Part shown: in pieces, positions 9,359 through 18,368 of the stretch | How positions within the stretch are numbered: position 1 is the first letter of the stretch | Layout: each line of letters starts with the position of its first letter | NCBI RefSeq assembly: GCF_029846115.1 | Contig: NZ_JARVZZ010000002.1 | Location: 1 to 64,000, forward strand | Length of the DNA: 64,000 nt | Direction of reading: 5' to 3' | From: Serratia marcescens | GTDB lineage: Bacteria; Pseudomonadota; Gammaproteobacteria; Enterobacterales; Enterobacteriaceae | Translations under genes and position numbers: made by a program | Notes under the pieces: generated by a model | Told to the model about the DNA's origin: nothing | The model's input: only the letters and a program-made list of their open reading frames with translations | The model's database searches: none

Positions 9359-9675
9359 AAACCTGAATTATCAAAGGCGTATAAAACAAAAGTTGGGACG
9401 CTTACAGCTAATCATCAAAAAGAGAATATGATACTTTACAGGCTAGATTGTTAAAAAATGTAAAACAACAACCAACCAGAATACAAAGCAAAAAAAATAA
9501 TGATACACAACAGAATGTGGCGCTGTGCTCGTTGAATTTTAATTCTCAGCCCCCCCCCTGACCTTGACAAAAAAGTCCCATTATTTTTACCATAAAAACG
9601 CCAACCGTTGATATTTGCCATCTGAAGTTTCTTTGCATATTAATATCCAGAAAATTCAAATAGTCTCCTTCAGGG
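9359..9675. other. Gap without recognisable gene
   Basis: Low-complexity, AT-rich sequence with a run of C residues near 9550. No open frame of note, no RNA gene and no clear IS piece was recognised. Confidence 0.4.
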
Positions 9676-10000
9676 TTATGCTCGTTTATCGACGATATCC
9701 GAAATTGCGCGCGAGGTCATAAATGCCCATCCACCGATCATCCTTGACCTCAGTACGCTGAAGTCGGAGCCCAGAAGATGGCCTACACCATGAAGGCGAG
9801 CGACATGAGACACGTTCATGCCGGGCTCCATAGTCTGCTGAATAATGGCAATTTTTTCCTGCGGTGTACGACGGCGACGCCGTTCAGGTCCTGATAACAC
9901 TTCAACCATCTTATTATTCTGACTGGTGTTAAACATAGTTCTAAGACTACCTCTTATTTTAAGAGAGGCGAAGTGTCTGGTGATCTATGGGGCTAGTCTA
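9676..10000 (-). mobile_element. Left end of an IS2-like element with truncated OrfA
   Basis: The minus strand from 10000 starts TAGACTAGCCCCATAGATC, close to the IS2 left terminal repeat. It is followed by a truncated OrfA from 9909: [20 protein letters not shown] then [20 protein letters not shown], which is IS2 InsC-like helix-turn-helix sequence. Homology stops near 9795 and the frame runs on in unrelated sequence to a stop at 9676. The end at 10000 abuts an IS6-family remnant, so the IS2-like element inserted into it. Confidence 0.75.
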
Positions 10001-10101
10001 GTGATCCTCTGGGCGAGATGCGCCTGGTGAGCAGAGCCTTTGAAATATAATGCTTTTCAAAAATCAACAGGCTACCTCATAGCGAACTTTGCAACAGTGC
10101 C
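10001..10101 (+). mobile_element. IS6-family 3' remnant
   Basis: This 101-bp piece carries the end of an IS6-type transposase (GDPLGEMRLVSRAFEI-like codons, rightward) and ends with the terminal repeat TTTGCAACAGTGCC (10088-10101). It is in the opposite orientation to the copy at 7626-8193. Confidence 0.8.
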
Positions 10102-10108
10102 GTTATTA

Positions 10109-10151
10109 ATGTCTAGGAAACTCAAAAGGAGAAATTGAGTTTCCTAGACAT
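10109..10151. repeat. Hairpin repeat, family member 1 (17-bp perfect arms)
   Basis: ATGTCTAGGAAACTCAA (10109-10125) pairs perfectly with 10135-10151 across a 9-nt loop. Its core TAGGAAACTCAA is shared with hairpins at 12255-12296 and 16223-16270, both of which end IS91-like copies. No T-run follows on either strand, so a simple terminator is less likely than a transposon end. Confidence 0.85.
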
Positions 10152-10173
10152 GTACTATCCTACCAAATGCGAC

Positions 10174-10383
10174 TTATTCCTGAGTACAGTTTAAGGCAGC
10201 GAACATAGTTTGAGCCGCCACACAAGAGGCTGCGCTACCGTCTTGCCAGTTACTCCCCCAACAAGTGTTCTCCATTACTGATTGATAGTCCTTACATTTT
10301 GGATCATTTTCCGCCTGAGCGAATCCAGAAACAATTAGTAATGAAAGTGCTAAAGGTAAAACCACCTTAATCTTACTGTTCAC
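10174..10383 (-). CDS. Small secreted four-cysteine protein, unknown
   Basis: A 69-residue product with a clear Sec signal peptide (MNSKIKVVLPLALSLLIVSG, ending FAQA). The mature peptide of about 45 residues starts ENDPKCKDYQ and has four cysteines (KCKD, NTCWG, ASCVA, LNCTQ), suggesting two disulfides. The sequence does not resemble a double-glycine microcin leader, so it is not an obvious substrate of the nearby cvaB-type exporter. It stands alone between IS remnants. I do not recognise the family. Confidence 0.6.
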   Translation of the reverse strand: MNSKIKVVLPLALSLLIVSGFAQAENDPKCKDYQSVMENTCWGSNWQDGSAASCVAAQTMFAALNCTQE

Positions 10384-10734
10384 AAATATACCCTCCTATT
10401 ATTTCCGCTTTGGTAAAGTTAAACCATCTGAGTAAGGAACACTATATTATATACAATAGATATGACTTACATTAATAGCTTAGAGACAGTTCAAGTATAC
10501 CTCCTTTCAGAATTATTAAAACCCACCACAAATAAAAACCTGATAACGACAATATTCACTTCTCATGATGTTTTTTTAAATGATAAAGCACCAAATACTA
10601 ACTTTATTTGAAATTAGATATCGCCAACTGTGTTGATCCAGGCCCGAAACTTTGTTCACGCATAGGAAGTTGAAGCCATTTTTGCCCCGGGATGCGGTGA
10701 TTGAAACCAAAAAAATCCTCAGTTCCCGGGCCGG
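10384..10734. other. Gap without recognisable gene
   Basis: AT-rich upstream region of the small secreted protein, then about 110 bp of moderate-GC sequence that looks like decayed transposon DNA. No open frame here reads like a protein family I know. Confidence 0.4.
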
Positions 10735-11000
10735 TTGGTAAGCAAATACTGCGGGATTTGAGCCAATCGAGTGGCTAACAGACAACGGGTCTGAACCGCC
10801 CCGGTTTTCCGGGAGAGTGTTTTGTCTGCGAACTCAGGCTGCCAGAACCGGGTTCACGATTGATGCATAATACGCTTTTTCCGCTTCAGCCGGGGGAATA
10901 TGACCGAGCCGTTCCATCAGCCTGCGATTGTTGTACCAGTCCCCCCAAGCCAACGTTGCCAGCTCTACTTCCTGCCGGGTTTTCCAGCTTTTTCTATGTA
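10735..11000. mobile_element. Nested IS2-like and IS3-family transposase remnants
   Basis: Rightward, 10765-10791 encodes IEWLTDNGS, the motif around the second Asp of IS2 OrfB. It is cut at 10792 by TGAACCGCCCCGG, a typical IS3-family end. Leftward from about 10998 to the stop at 10834 the sequence encodes HRKSWKTRQEVELATLAW then YNNRRLMERLGHIPPAEAEK, the C-terminus of an IS3-family OrfB with its end at 10792. So one IS inserted in another and both were truncated. Confidence 0.7.
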
Positions 11001-11309
11001 TCACCAGCATGCTTCGTAGTCGCACTCGAAAGACAGTTGCTATGCTCAAACTATACGTCTACCGGGGCGGGGTCAGTCCACATCGTGGATTTTTCGGCGG
11101 ACCTGAACCCTGCAGGCGGTTTCCGTTATCCGGCCATTGCGGTATACCGGTGTGGTTCAGGCAAGGGTTACAACGCAGCCAATTCACGCACACTTTACGT
11201 GTAGGTTACACGCAGAAGGGAGATGTGCCACTCGGGGGCTAACCGGCGTGGAGGAGGGTTGAAACGGAGAGTTATCGTGCTCGTCCTACAGGAGCGCAGC
11301 GTTCGGTCT
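11001..11309. other. Gap without recognisable gene
   Basis: Moderate-GC sequence with short open frames on the + strand but no start, ribosome-binding site or family match I can support. It may be more decayed mobile DNA. Confidence 0.4.
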
Positions 11310-11948
11310 TTAACGCTGAGGCGTGATAAAAAACTCATTGAGCCCTCGGAGCTCCATTTTTCTCAGTGCATTAAGCTTATGTGTACTGACTGTTTTGAGT
11401 GAAACAAACCGATTTCTTGCTACCCGCCAGGGCGATATTCCTTGGATTAAATCAAGAATTATTTCCGTTTCCATAGGTGTTAAATACTGAACACCATCGA
11501 ATAGATCCCATTTAGATGGTCTTGAGGATGGTGCTTTAATTGTCTTGAATGATTCTTGCAATTCCTCACTAACATAGTAAGAACTCGATGAATCCTGCAG
11601 GAAATTACCTAGGTTCATCAATGAATCGCGTAACGAAAAAATGAAGGTTACCCCCATGGCACGAAGCAATTTTAGAATGGGTACACTTACAGTATTGTCC
11701 ACCATAGCAATAACTCTCGATGATGAACCCGATGTCATGATTTTTTTTATTAATTTTAGGTCCCCAGTTATGCCAGGTCGCACATGTACAAAAACATCAT
11801 CCAACTCAATGTTTTTGTTAAAGTATGGGTAAGGTATCAAGGAATCATTTTCTAATAATAAATGTACTATTAATTTTGACTCATGAGCAATACCAACCAT
11901 CCCTTGTAATGCAAAACTGCAATAACTATAAACAGCAACTTTCCTCAT
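11310..11948 (-). CDS. LuxR-type transcriptional regulator
   Basis: A 212-residue protein with a C-terminal LuxR/FixJ helix-turn-helix: LTPMETEIILDLIQGISPWR then RNRFVSLKTVSTHKLNALRK. The N-terminal half begins MRKVAVYSYCSFALQGM and resembles a degenerate receiver-like domain without an obvious phospho-acceptor Asp. Such proteins often control fimbriae, capsule or motility; a link with the fim operon is only positional. No neighbour is in operon with it. Confidence 0.7.
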   Translation of the reverse strand: MRKVAVYSYCSFALQGMVGIAHESKLIVHLLLENDSLIPYPYFNKNIELDDVFVHVRPGITGDLKLIKKIMTSGSSSRVIAMVDNTVSVPILKLLRAMGVTFIFSLRDSLMNLGNFLQDSSSSYYVSEELQESFKTIKAPSSRPSKWDLFDGVQYLTPMETEIILDLIQGISPWRVARNRFVSLKTVSTHKLNALRKMELRGLNEFFITPQR

Positions 11949-12235
11949 GACTGAACCACATACCTTTCGTATTTTATCTTAAATTCAAGACTGGTGAAAT
12001 AATCATCCCCTCACTAGGTCATCTATAAAAATAGCAAAAAACACACAAAACAATTAGTTTCCACCTAAGCACAAAAGCATTTAGAATATTTCACTAAAAA
12101 ATTCAAAATAAAAACAAAAACAAAAATAACACACCAAGAAAATCAACTCTAACAACAAATAAAGTCGCTATGCATAGAGGGTGAAATTGGTGTAATGGTG
12201 GGCTGGTATGCCATGAGATAGTGCCAAGGGCCAAG
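11949..12235. other. AT-rich gap, no gene
   Basis: AT-rich upstream region of the LuxR-type gene with A-rich runs near 12100-12125. It ends at an IS6-family terminal repeat. No gene is visible. Confidence 0.5.
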
Positions 12236-12253
12236 GGCACTGTTGCAAAGTTC
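12236..12253. mobile_element. IS6-family terminal repeat fragment cut by an IS91-like end
   Basis: GGCACTGTTGCAAA (12236-12249) followed by GTTC is all that remains of an IS6 end. On the minus strand this reads GAAC then TTTGCAACAGTGCC. GAAC is the target tetranucleotide known for IS91-family insertion, and the IS91-like end stops right against it. Confidence 0.7.
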
Positions 12254-12254
12254 A

Positions 12255-12296
12255 TGGTTAGGAAACTCAACCGACCCTTTTTGAGTTTCCTAACCA
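12255..12296. repeat. Hairpin repeat, family member 2 (16-bp perfect arms)
   Basis: TGGTTAGGAAACTCAA (12255-12270) pairs perfectly with 12281-12296 around a 10-nt loop. It lies at the 3' end of an IS91-like transposase tail, where IS91 elements carry their replication-origin (oriIS) end, and is probably part of that end. Confidence 0.8.
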
Positions 12297-12393
12297 AGCA
12301 TTCAGGCAAAGGATCTCCCCATATAGTTAGGGTTGTCTCAGGGCAATGCAGAAAAATGCCAGTTTTGCCGTGTTTTCATCTAAAATCCGTTTT

Positions 12394-12574
12394 TCAGGTG
12401 CACTCATCCAGAGCCAGTGCCTGAAGCCATCGTTTTTTTGCCATCTTATGCAGCCTGTCTGACAGCATTTTTGTGGCGTGCTCGCCCGCCATGGCACCGG
12501 CAAAACGCAGTCGACCCTTGCACAGGATGCACTGGTACGGGTCGGTGCCCAGGAACGCTTTCATCAGCACCGCG
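12394..12574 (-). pseudogene. IS91-like transposase C-terminal fragment
   Basis: About 60 codons (VLMKAFLGTDPYQCILCKGR and on to LALDECT) match the C-terminus of the full transposase at 14904-16127 with few changes, including the CILCKGRLRF motif. The downstream flank up to the hairpin at 12255-12296 is also similar to the flank after 16127. It is fused in frame to a cvaB fragment at a shared GGGTTCGCGGTG sequence near 12570-12580. Confidence 0.85.
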
Positions 12575-14191
12575 AACCCGCAGATATTTTCCCGGATCGA
12601 GCCAGAGAACAGCTTGTCGTCCTGCATCACGCAGGCAATCATTTTGTGGTAGTTGTTGATGCCAAGCTGCCGGTATGACCGCCAGTGACTGGCTGTCATA
12701 CCGGTAGCTCAGGGCATGGGAAGACAACCCCGCGGGTTGCCTTCCCTCCGCGCAGGGAAGGTCGGGTTTACGGTTTTCCCGTGGGTGCAGGGCAATATCG
12801 GCAATGCGTTCGTTATGCAGGCTCATCATGCGCAGCTGCAGCAAAAATTCCGTCAGCGACCCAATACGGTCAGAAAATTGCCCCCGAAAGGCCCCGAAGG
12901 CGACGAACATACCGATGATCATCTGATTGTCGATCACCAGGCTGGTGCCCAGCCACAGTATGACGACCTGGTCACAGGCCGCCACGAAGGTGTTGATCCC
13001 ACCAAACAGCATGTCCATTTTGGTGACTCGGATACCGGTATTGATGGTGTCGATTTCCAGGTTGAGCCAGTGGGCGATACGGTGTTCCGCCATGCCCTGC
13101 ATCTTGACCGTGGCGATACCGTACAGCGTCTCCATAAAATACGAGCCGGCGCGGGCATTTCTCACCAGCGCCTCTTCGGACAGCTGACGATAATAGCCGT
13201 AGGTCAGCAGGCGCATCAGCACATAGAACGCGATCACCACCCCACTCAGCCAGCCGCCATACAGCACCATCATCATCAGCACGCCAATCATCATGATGCC
13301 GTCCATGATGGCGCCGACAATACTGGTGGTGAAGGTGCTGCGCAACGTATCCAGCGAGCCGAAGCGTGACTGAATGTCACCCAGTTTGCGTCGTTCAAAG
13401 TAGCCCAGCGGCAGGCGCAACAGGTGGGTAAACAGACCGGATTGCCACTGCACGTTGATGAGCGTCGACATGACCAGTCCGGACCAGGCGCGCACCATGC
13501 CGACAGCTGCCCGTAACAGGATGAACAGCATCAGACCAACGCAGATGAGCGTCAGTAACCCGCGATCCCCGGCGGGAATAGCGTGATCCATCACCAGCTG
13601 CGTGCCGATGGGCATCACCAGGTTGATGGTTTCGAACACCAGAGACAGGCAAAAGATTTTGCCGAGCGCCCCCTTAAGACCGTGTACGCTGCCAATCAGC
13701 GTGCGCAGGTGAATACGGTGGCGGACGCTGTCGGCGGTGAAGGCGCTGCCGGGCCAGGCCTCAAGCGCCACGCCGGTGAAACTGTGCGACAGTTCCGTCA
13801 GGCTGACGGCCCGGCGCCCGCGCGCCGGATCATGCAGCACCGCGCGGTGACCTTTGATACTGACCAGCACCACGAAATGGTTGAACTCCCAGTGCAAAAT
13901 ACAGGGGAGTTTCAGCGCGCTGAGCTCGCCAATATCAAGTGATAGAGGGCGAGTGGCCAGTCCCAGCTGTTCGGCTATACCGGTTAACCCGGTCAGCGTG
14001 GCGCCGCGGGTCGACAGGCTGAACTGCCGGCGCAGCGCGATCAGGTCGACGTTTTTACCGTAGTAACCGCAGATCATCGCCAGGCAGGCCAGCCCGCATT
14101 CTGACGACTCGGTCTGGTGCACCATTGGAACCCGGTGGCGCAGCCGCAGGTTCAGCTGGCTGATCCGCTGTTTGAATGTGGGCTTACTCAT
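12575..14191 (-). pseudogene. cvaB: CvaB-like microcin/colicin V export ABC transporter, broken
   Basis: The N-terminal C39 peptidase domain is present (TESSECGLACLAM with catalytic Cys, FNHFVVLV with His, HDPARG with Asp), and so is the membrane domain (roughly residues 165-440). The nucleotide-binding domain is broken: after SYRYDSQSL there is a deletion and frame change that removes Walker A, then RQLGINNYHKM, MQDDKLFSGSIREN and ICGF follow in another frame and run into an IS91-like tail. The full protein would process double-glycine leaders and export the peptide with a CvaA-type adaptor and TolC. No substrate gene was found. The ATG overlaps the upstream cvaA fragment. Confidence 0.9.
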
Positions 14192-14712
14192 TGACCGGCC
14201 CCGTCGCGCTGTGTTTCATGTCGTAGAATGGTGACAACATCCACTGATAAATCTTCCTTTTTTCCAGAAACAGGGTGCTTTGCGCTTTCATGCCGTTTTC
14301 CAGGCTCAGACGCTTGCCGTCATAGGCAATGGCCTGTTTCTCCGGAATGACGATCACCTTGTAGTAGGGCACGGCGGCGGTCAGCGCCGCTTTGGGCGCC
14401 CCCTGATAGGTGAGCATTTCCTGCGGTGAGGCCGGGGCTTTGGAGATGACGGACACCGTACCGGCAAACTGGCCGAATTTTTCCGCCGGGAAGACGTCAT
14501 AACGCACATTGACCTTGTCACCGGTGGCGATGTAGGGGATGGCGTCGTTAGGCACCCACAGCACCAGGGCGTAGTGATCGATGTCGTGGGGGATCACCTG
14601 CAGCAAACTATCCCCCACATTGACCCTCTGGCCAATCGTGACGCTCAGCGAATCGATGCGGCCGTCGGCCAGCGCGCGAACGTAGCGCCCCTGCGGGACG
14701 AGCACGGCAGCA
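14184..14712 (-). pseudogene. cvaA: CvaA-like membrane fusion protein, 5' part lost
   Basis: About 175 C-terminal residues of an HlyD-family adaptor remain: [29 protein letters not shown], the [20 protein letters not shown] segment and a hydrophilic C-terminus. CvaA proteins are about 410 residues, so more than half is missing. The 5' side stops near 14712, where sequence leading to the IS91-like transposase begins. The stop overlaps the cvaB start, as in working cvaAB operons. Confidence 0.85.
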
Positions 14713-14903
14713 TTGCTGCCTCAACCGTCTGTAAGCCCCAGCCTCACATCAACACCGATGCCGCCTGACGGCCCGGCGGCTCACACGGTGGCGCATCCCC
14801 CACCTTCGCGCTGACACCGACATAAAATGAGCACGCCTGCGTCGTGAGCCGGCTCGCGCCGACGCCCTTTTCCTGTACCCTGCCGCCCTGTAGACTCTGC
14901 ACC

Positions 14904-16127
14904 ATGTATATTCCCAGACCCGCAAAGCTGCTGTTCCAGCATGACGATGGCTGGAGCCGCTATCTCGACAAACACGGCGACTCCCTCAGCGACTGGACCA
15001 AACTCGCCGTCGAACGCATGCTCGCCTGCGGCACCTGCACTATGGGCGTGCGCCGTTACTGCTGCGCCTCACCGGACTGCACCCATTCCCGCTTTTTCTG
15101 CCAGAGCTGCAAGTCCAAGGCCTGCAGCAGTTGTGGCCTCAAGGCCACCGAGCAGTGGATCGCCGAACAGCAGCACATCCTGCCCGACTGCGACTGGCAG
15201 CACATTACGTTTACCATGCCGCACCTGCTGTGGCCGTTCTTCAACAACAACTGGCCCCTGCTCAATGACCTGTTCTGCTGCGCCACCCGCGCCATGCTCC
15301 GCTGGGCGCGCCAACAGGGGATCGAAGTCGGTATCTTCTGTGCGCTCCATACCTACGGCCGGCAGCTCAATCAGCACCCGCATATCCACGTCTCCGTCAC
15401 CCGCGGCGGCCTCGACATCAACCACAACACCTGGCGGCAGTTGTTCTTTAAAAAGAAAGAGGTAGAGCAAATCTGGCGCAACGCCGTGGTTTATCTGCTG
15501 CGCGACAACTACGCGCAAATCAACCCCGGCGGCCTGCCGGGTCTCGGCCATATCCGTAATAAAGAGCGGTGGCACCGTTATCTGCATGCCCAATATCGCC
15601 GCGCCTGGAAAGTGCATTTTGCCAAAAAGACCCGCGGCGCCTGGCGCAGCGTGAAATACCTCGGCCGTTATCTGAAGCGCCCGCCGGTGGCAGCCTCTCA
15701 GCTCCGGCATTACCGTGGCGGCGCCGTGGTCCATCAGTATTACGATCACCGCACGCAGCAGCACAAACGCCAGAATATCAGCCAGGAGGAGATGTTGCAG
15801 CGTTACGTCAGCCATATACCGGCGCGGCATTTTAAAATGGTGCGGTACTACGGTTTTCTGGCCAATCGCAAACGGGGCACACTGCTGCCGAAGGTTTACG
15901 ACGCGCTGGCGATGACGGTACGGGAAAAACCGAAACGTCCCGGGTTCGCGGTGCTGATGAAAGGCTTCCTGGGCACCGATCCGTACCAGTGCATCCTGTG
16001 CAAGGGCCGGTTGCGTTTTGCCGGTGCCGTGGCGGGTGAACACGCCACCAAACTGCTCTCTGACAGGCTGCAGCGGATGGCGAAAAAACGATGGCTTCAG
16101 ACTCCGATGTTGGATAAGTGCGCCTGA
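14904..16127 (+). CDS. IS91-family transposase (HUH/Y-type)
   Basis: A 407-residue protein if started at ATG 14904 (MYIPRPAKLLFQHDDGWSRY), the start that fits the family; an in-frame ATG at 14844 is not supported. An N-terminal zinc-binding region holds many cysteines (YCCASPDC, FCQSCKSKACSSCG). The HUH motif is in NQHPHIHVSVTRGG, and the region with the catalytic Tyr is VKYLGRYLKRPPVA. It ends with a Cys motif CILCKGRLRF. It looks intact and could act on the partial copy nearby. Confidence 0.9.
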   Translation: MYIPRPAKLLFQHDDGWSRYLDKHGDSLSDWTKLAVERMLACGTCTMGVRRYCCASPDCTHSRFFCQSCKSKACSSCGLKATEQWIAEQQHILPDCDWQHITFTMPHLLWPFFNNNWPLLNDLFCCATRAMLRWARQQGIEVGIFCALHTYGRQLNQHPHIHVSVTRGGLDINHNTWRQLFFKKKEVEQIWRNAVVYLLRDNYAQINPGGLPGLGHIRNKERWHRYLHAQYRRAWKVHFAKKTRGAWRSVKYLGRYLKRPPVAASQLRHYRGGAVVHQYYDHRTQQHKRQNISQEEMLQRYVSHIPARHFKMVRYYGFLANRKRGTLLPKVYDALAMTVREKPKRPGFAVLMKGFLGTDPYQCILCKGRLRFAGAVAGEHATKLLSDRLQRMAKKRWLQTPMLDKCA

Positions 16128-16222
16128 AAAGTGGGTTTTAGATTAAAAATACAGCTAAAATGGCATTTTTACGCCTTATCGTGCGACAAGCCTCATCCGA
16201 TAAGACCCTTCCTCGCCACCGT

Positions 16223-16270
16223 CCATGATTAGGAAATTCAAAAAAGGTCGATTGAATCTCCTAACCATGG
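16223..16270. repeat. Hairpin repeat, family member 3 (imperfect arms)
   Basis: CCATGATTAGGAAATTCAA (16223-16241) pairs with 16252-16270 at 17 of 19 positions. It is downstream of the full IS91-like transposase and followed by GGACTATC; member 1 at 10109-10151 is followed by the similar GTACTATC. Likely the oriIS end of the element. Confidence 0.75.
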
Positions 16271-17227
16271 ACTATCAAATTTCACCTAGCATGGTTTTTC
16301 TTGAGATTTGTCACAACGAACCGACTGTTAACTAAGAATCGATTTCTTTATGCGCGTAAGCGCATGGAGGCGACAGCTGAGCGGCATGAGAACGCCATCA
16401 GGTCAGGGTCGCCGGAGACGCGGCGTAGCCGCCCTGTTTTGATAGATTTCACCTATCCCATCCCTCGTCCTGCAAGACTAATTCCGCTAAATGCGACGTA
16501 TATCTTTGTGTGCGCCGTCGGAGTGGTCACGACGAGGCGTAGCCGCAGTCGGGGCGTATCTCCGCGTTAGCGGGCCGTTAGGGCCGCTTACGGGCGTGTA
16601 TGAAGAACGCTCAGAAACATTTCTGACAGCGATTTGATTTCTAGTTACAACACTTATTATTAAAAGCGGCATTGTTCCGGCCCCTTAGGCCGGGGCGACG
16701 GCGCTTTTCAGCGGTGGAGAGGAGAATTGTGGAGCTGAGGTTGGTGAGTTCGATTTGCTGATAATTTTCGTCGGTTCTGATTTGGGTGCAGATTCTTTTT
16801 CCTGCAGTCATGACTGCAGGTGCTACTTTAGGTTTTGCTGAGTGAGATTGGGATGTTAAGGGCGATGTTGTTTTTTGCTCGAGCGAAGTGAGGGAGGTAC
16901 TCAACAGCAACGGCGTAAGCCGGTGCGCTGAGTGACTCCCTTTTTAAAGGGCATATTTTGTTCAGAAATAACCTTCGGAATTAAGTCTATTTCAAAGTTC
17001 TTTTTCGAAGTTAATTCGGACTACGAAATTAATGACGAAGCTAAGGATTTGTTCGTTGCAGTTCGTGGCCAGCAATGCCCCGGATCGACGTCGGTGGCCG
17101 CAAAAATCACGTCGGCATCCCCCGAAACAGCCTGGCCGAATAGCCAACTGGCCATCCGCGGCGGAAAACAGGCAGCACAAACCCCCCGCGGGTAAGGAAG
17201 GGTAAAAATTCTGTATAAGAGAGGATG
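16271..17227. other. Non-coding region downstream of repA, probable oriR side of the replicon
   Basis: Nearly 1 kb with no convincing gene. In IncFII plasmids oriR lies directly downstream of repA, which here means the part just below 17228. By eye I found no consensus DnaA box (TTATCCACA) in it. The piece contains AT-rich stretches (16930-17050) and GC-rich short repeats (CGAGGCGTAGCCG-type near 16540). Open frames on the + strand at 16301-16570 and 16932-17195 have no protein-like features. Confidence 0.45.
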
Positions 17228-18319
17228 TTAGACGGGGATGGCGCCAGCGCGCTCCAGCAGCAGGCGGTAGAACGCCTCCGGATCGCTGTTCAGCAAACCG
17301 GGCTGTTCATGTTTGAGCGTATTCTCCAGCTGCATTGCCGTCAGCGGCGAACGCCCCATCGTCCACGTTACCCAGGCCTGATAAAAACCGTTCTGCTTCT
17401 GGCGCCGGGCGGTGGCCAGCTTTTTGATGCCGGCAGCGGTGTCATCCAGCAGCGTATCCAGCCGCTGTGCGTCCTGCTGACGTCTGGCCAATTCGTTGCC
17501 AATCACCTGCTCCACGTTGCGCTTGAGGTTTTGCAGATCGGGACTTACCACCCAACGGCGGATCTTTTTCAGCCGGTTTTTCAGCGAGTGCTTGCGCTCG
17601 ATGTCGATCCCAAGATGCGCGATGCGCACCAGATGGCGCTCGTATTTCTTGCGCAGGGTTTCCGTCAGCCCGTTTTTGATGGCCCACAAGCGATATTGAT
17701 CCAGCCACTGACGAATTTCGTCCACATGGATTCCGCGGCTGGTAAAGAAGTTCTCTGTCAGCCAGATGCGCAGCGGCTTGTTCTGACCTGTGTCGGTATC
17801 CTGCCCACGCGACACGATGAGGTAGTCCAGCTGCTCGAGCACCGACAGCGCGTGCAGAGCCACGTCATACGCCTTGCGGCCGCTTTCGTAAACGTGCAGC
17901 ACCCCCATCGATTTGGCCACATCCTCAAAAGGCAGCATGATCTCAAACGGGTAATCGCTGTCCGGGTTGTAATCGCAGTTGGCGCCCAGCACCATGGAAA
18001 GGACCGTCAGTGCCTCACGGCTCTCCGACCGCGCGGCAATGCGCATCGGTTTGGGACGGTAGTCCGGGTTATTACGTTGAGTATAGGGGATATACCCCTG
18101 CCGGCGCAGATCGATCAGGTCATCATTACGCCGCCAGTCGTGACCGCTCATGCGCGCCACCACCTTGCTCGCCATGCCCTTCGGTACTCGGCAGCACAGA
18201 TTGGGGGTGTAACGACGATGAATTTTTTGTTGCCCGCGTCGCAACGCATTAGCTTCGCCACGCCGGGAGTTACGGGATTCATTGATGTTGTGCTCAACAT
18301 TCGCAAATTGGCTATTCAA
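17228..18319 (-). CDS. repA: RepA replication initiation protein, IncFII family
   Basis: A 363-residue RepA_IncFII protein, reading NSQFANVEHNINESRNSRR and on to a basic middle (QKIHRRYTPNLCCRVPKGMA) that binds oriR in cis. The start is a TTG at 18319 that lies inside the 3' end of the tap leader ORF, so translation is probably coupled to tap termination as in R1. Expression is set by the promoter at 18558-18586, the CopB repressor and the CopA antisense RNA, all visible here. A long antisense open frame across it is a shadow. Confidence 0.93.
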   Translation of the reverse strand: MNSQFANVEHNINESRNSRRGEANALRRGQQKIHRRYTPNLCCRVPKGMASKVVARMSGHDWRRNDDLIDLRRQGYIPYTQRNNPDYRPKPMRIAARSESREALTVLSMVLGANCDYNPDSDYPFEIMLPFEDVAKSMGVLHVYESGRKAYDVALHALSVLEQLDYLIVSRGQDTDTGQNKPLRIWLTENFFTSRGIHVDEIRQWLDQYRLWAIKNGLTETLRKKYERHLVRIAHLGIDIERKHSLKNRLKKIRRWVVSPDLQNLKRNVEQVIGNELARRQQDAQRLDTLLDDTAAGIKKLATARRQKQNGFYQAWVTWTMGRSPLTAMQLENTLKHEQPGLLNSDPEAFYRLLLERAGAIPV

Positions 18320-18368
18320 GTAGCCCTACGCTTATGTTGCGCCGAAGGAGTTGACCTTTAAAAGGCAT
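18312..18368 (-). CDS. tap: Tap/RepA leader peptide
   Basis: An 18-codon ORF starting ATG at 18368, MPFKGQLLRRNISVGLLE, ending TAG at 18312-18314. The repA TTG start overlaps its last codons. In R1, translation of tap opens the repA ribosome-binding site, and CopA blocks tap. The peptide sequence itself need not matter. It lies directly below the CopA target. Confidence 0.85.
   Translation of the reverse strand: MPFKGQLLRRNISVGLLE

Larger units (their letters stand above)
14713..16270 (+). mobile_element. IS91-family element (full-length transposase copy)
   Basis: The element carries a complete transposase gene (14904-16127), about 190 bp upstream and a 3' flank ending with an imperfect hairpin (16223-16270). 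The 3' flank is similar to that of the partial copy at 12255-12574. The left end was placed only by where cvaA similarity stops, so that boundary is approximate. IS91 elements move by rolling-circle transposition and make no target duplication. Confidence 0.75.

Noticed and set aside
10860-11242. Two + strand frames of about 104-114 codons
   Set aside because: The first half is antisense to a transposase fragment and the rest has no start or recognisable domain.
7626-12253. Composite transposon bounded by IS6 ends
   Set aside because: The IS6 copies are deleted or reduced to terminal pieces, differ in orientation, and no 8-bp duplication frames the segment.
15069-16043. 324-codon open frame on the minus strand inside the IS91-like transposase
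   Set aside because: It mirrors the transposase gene, which has the HUH and zinc motifs; the antisense product is low-complexity.
16301-16570. 89-codon + strand frame right of the IS91-like element
   Set aside because: Arg-rich composition from GC-rich repeats, no ribosome-binding site and no family pattern.
17225-18361. 378-codon open frame on the + strand across repA
   Set aside because: It is antisense to the well-supported repA, has no start context and its product resembles no family; high GC on the opposite strand explains it.
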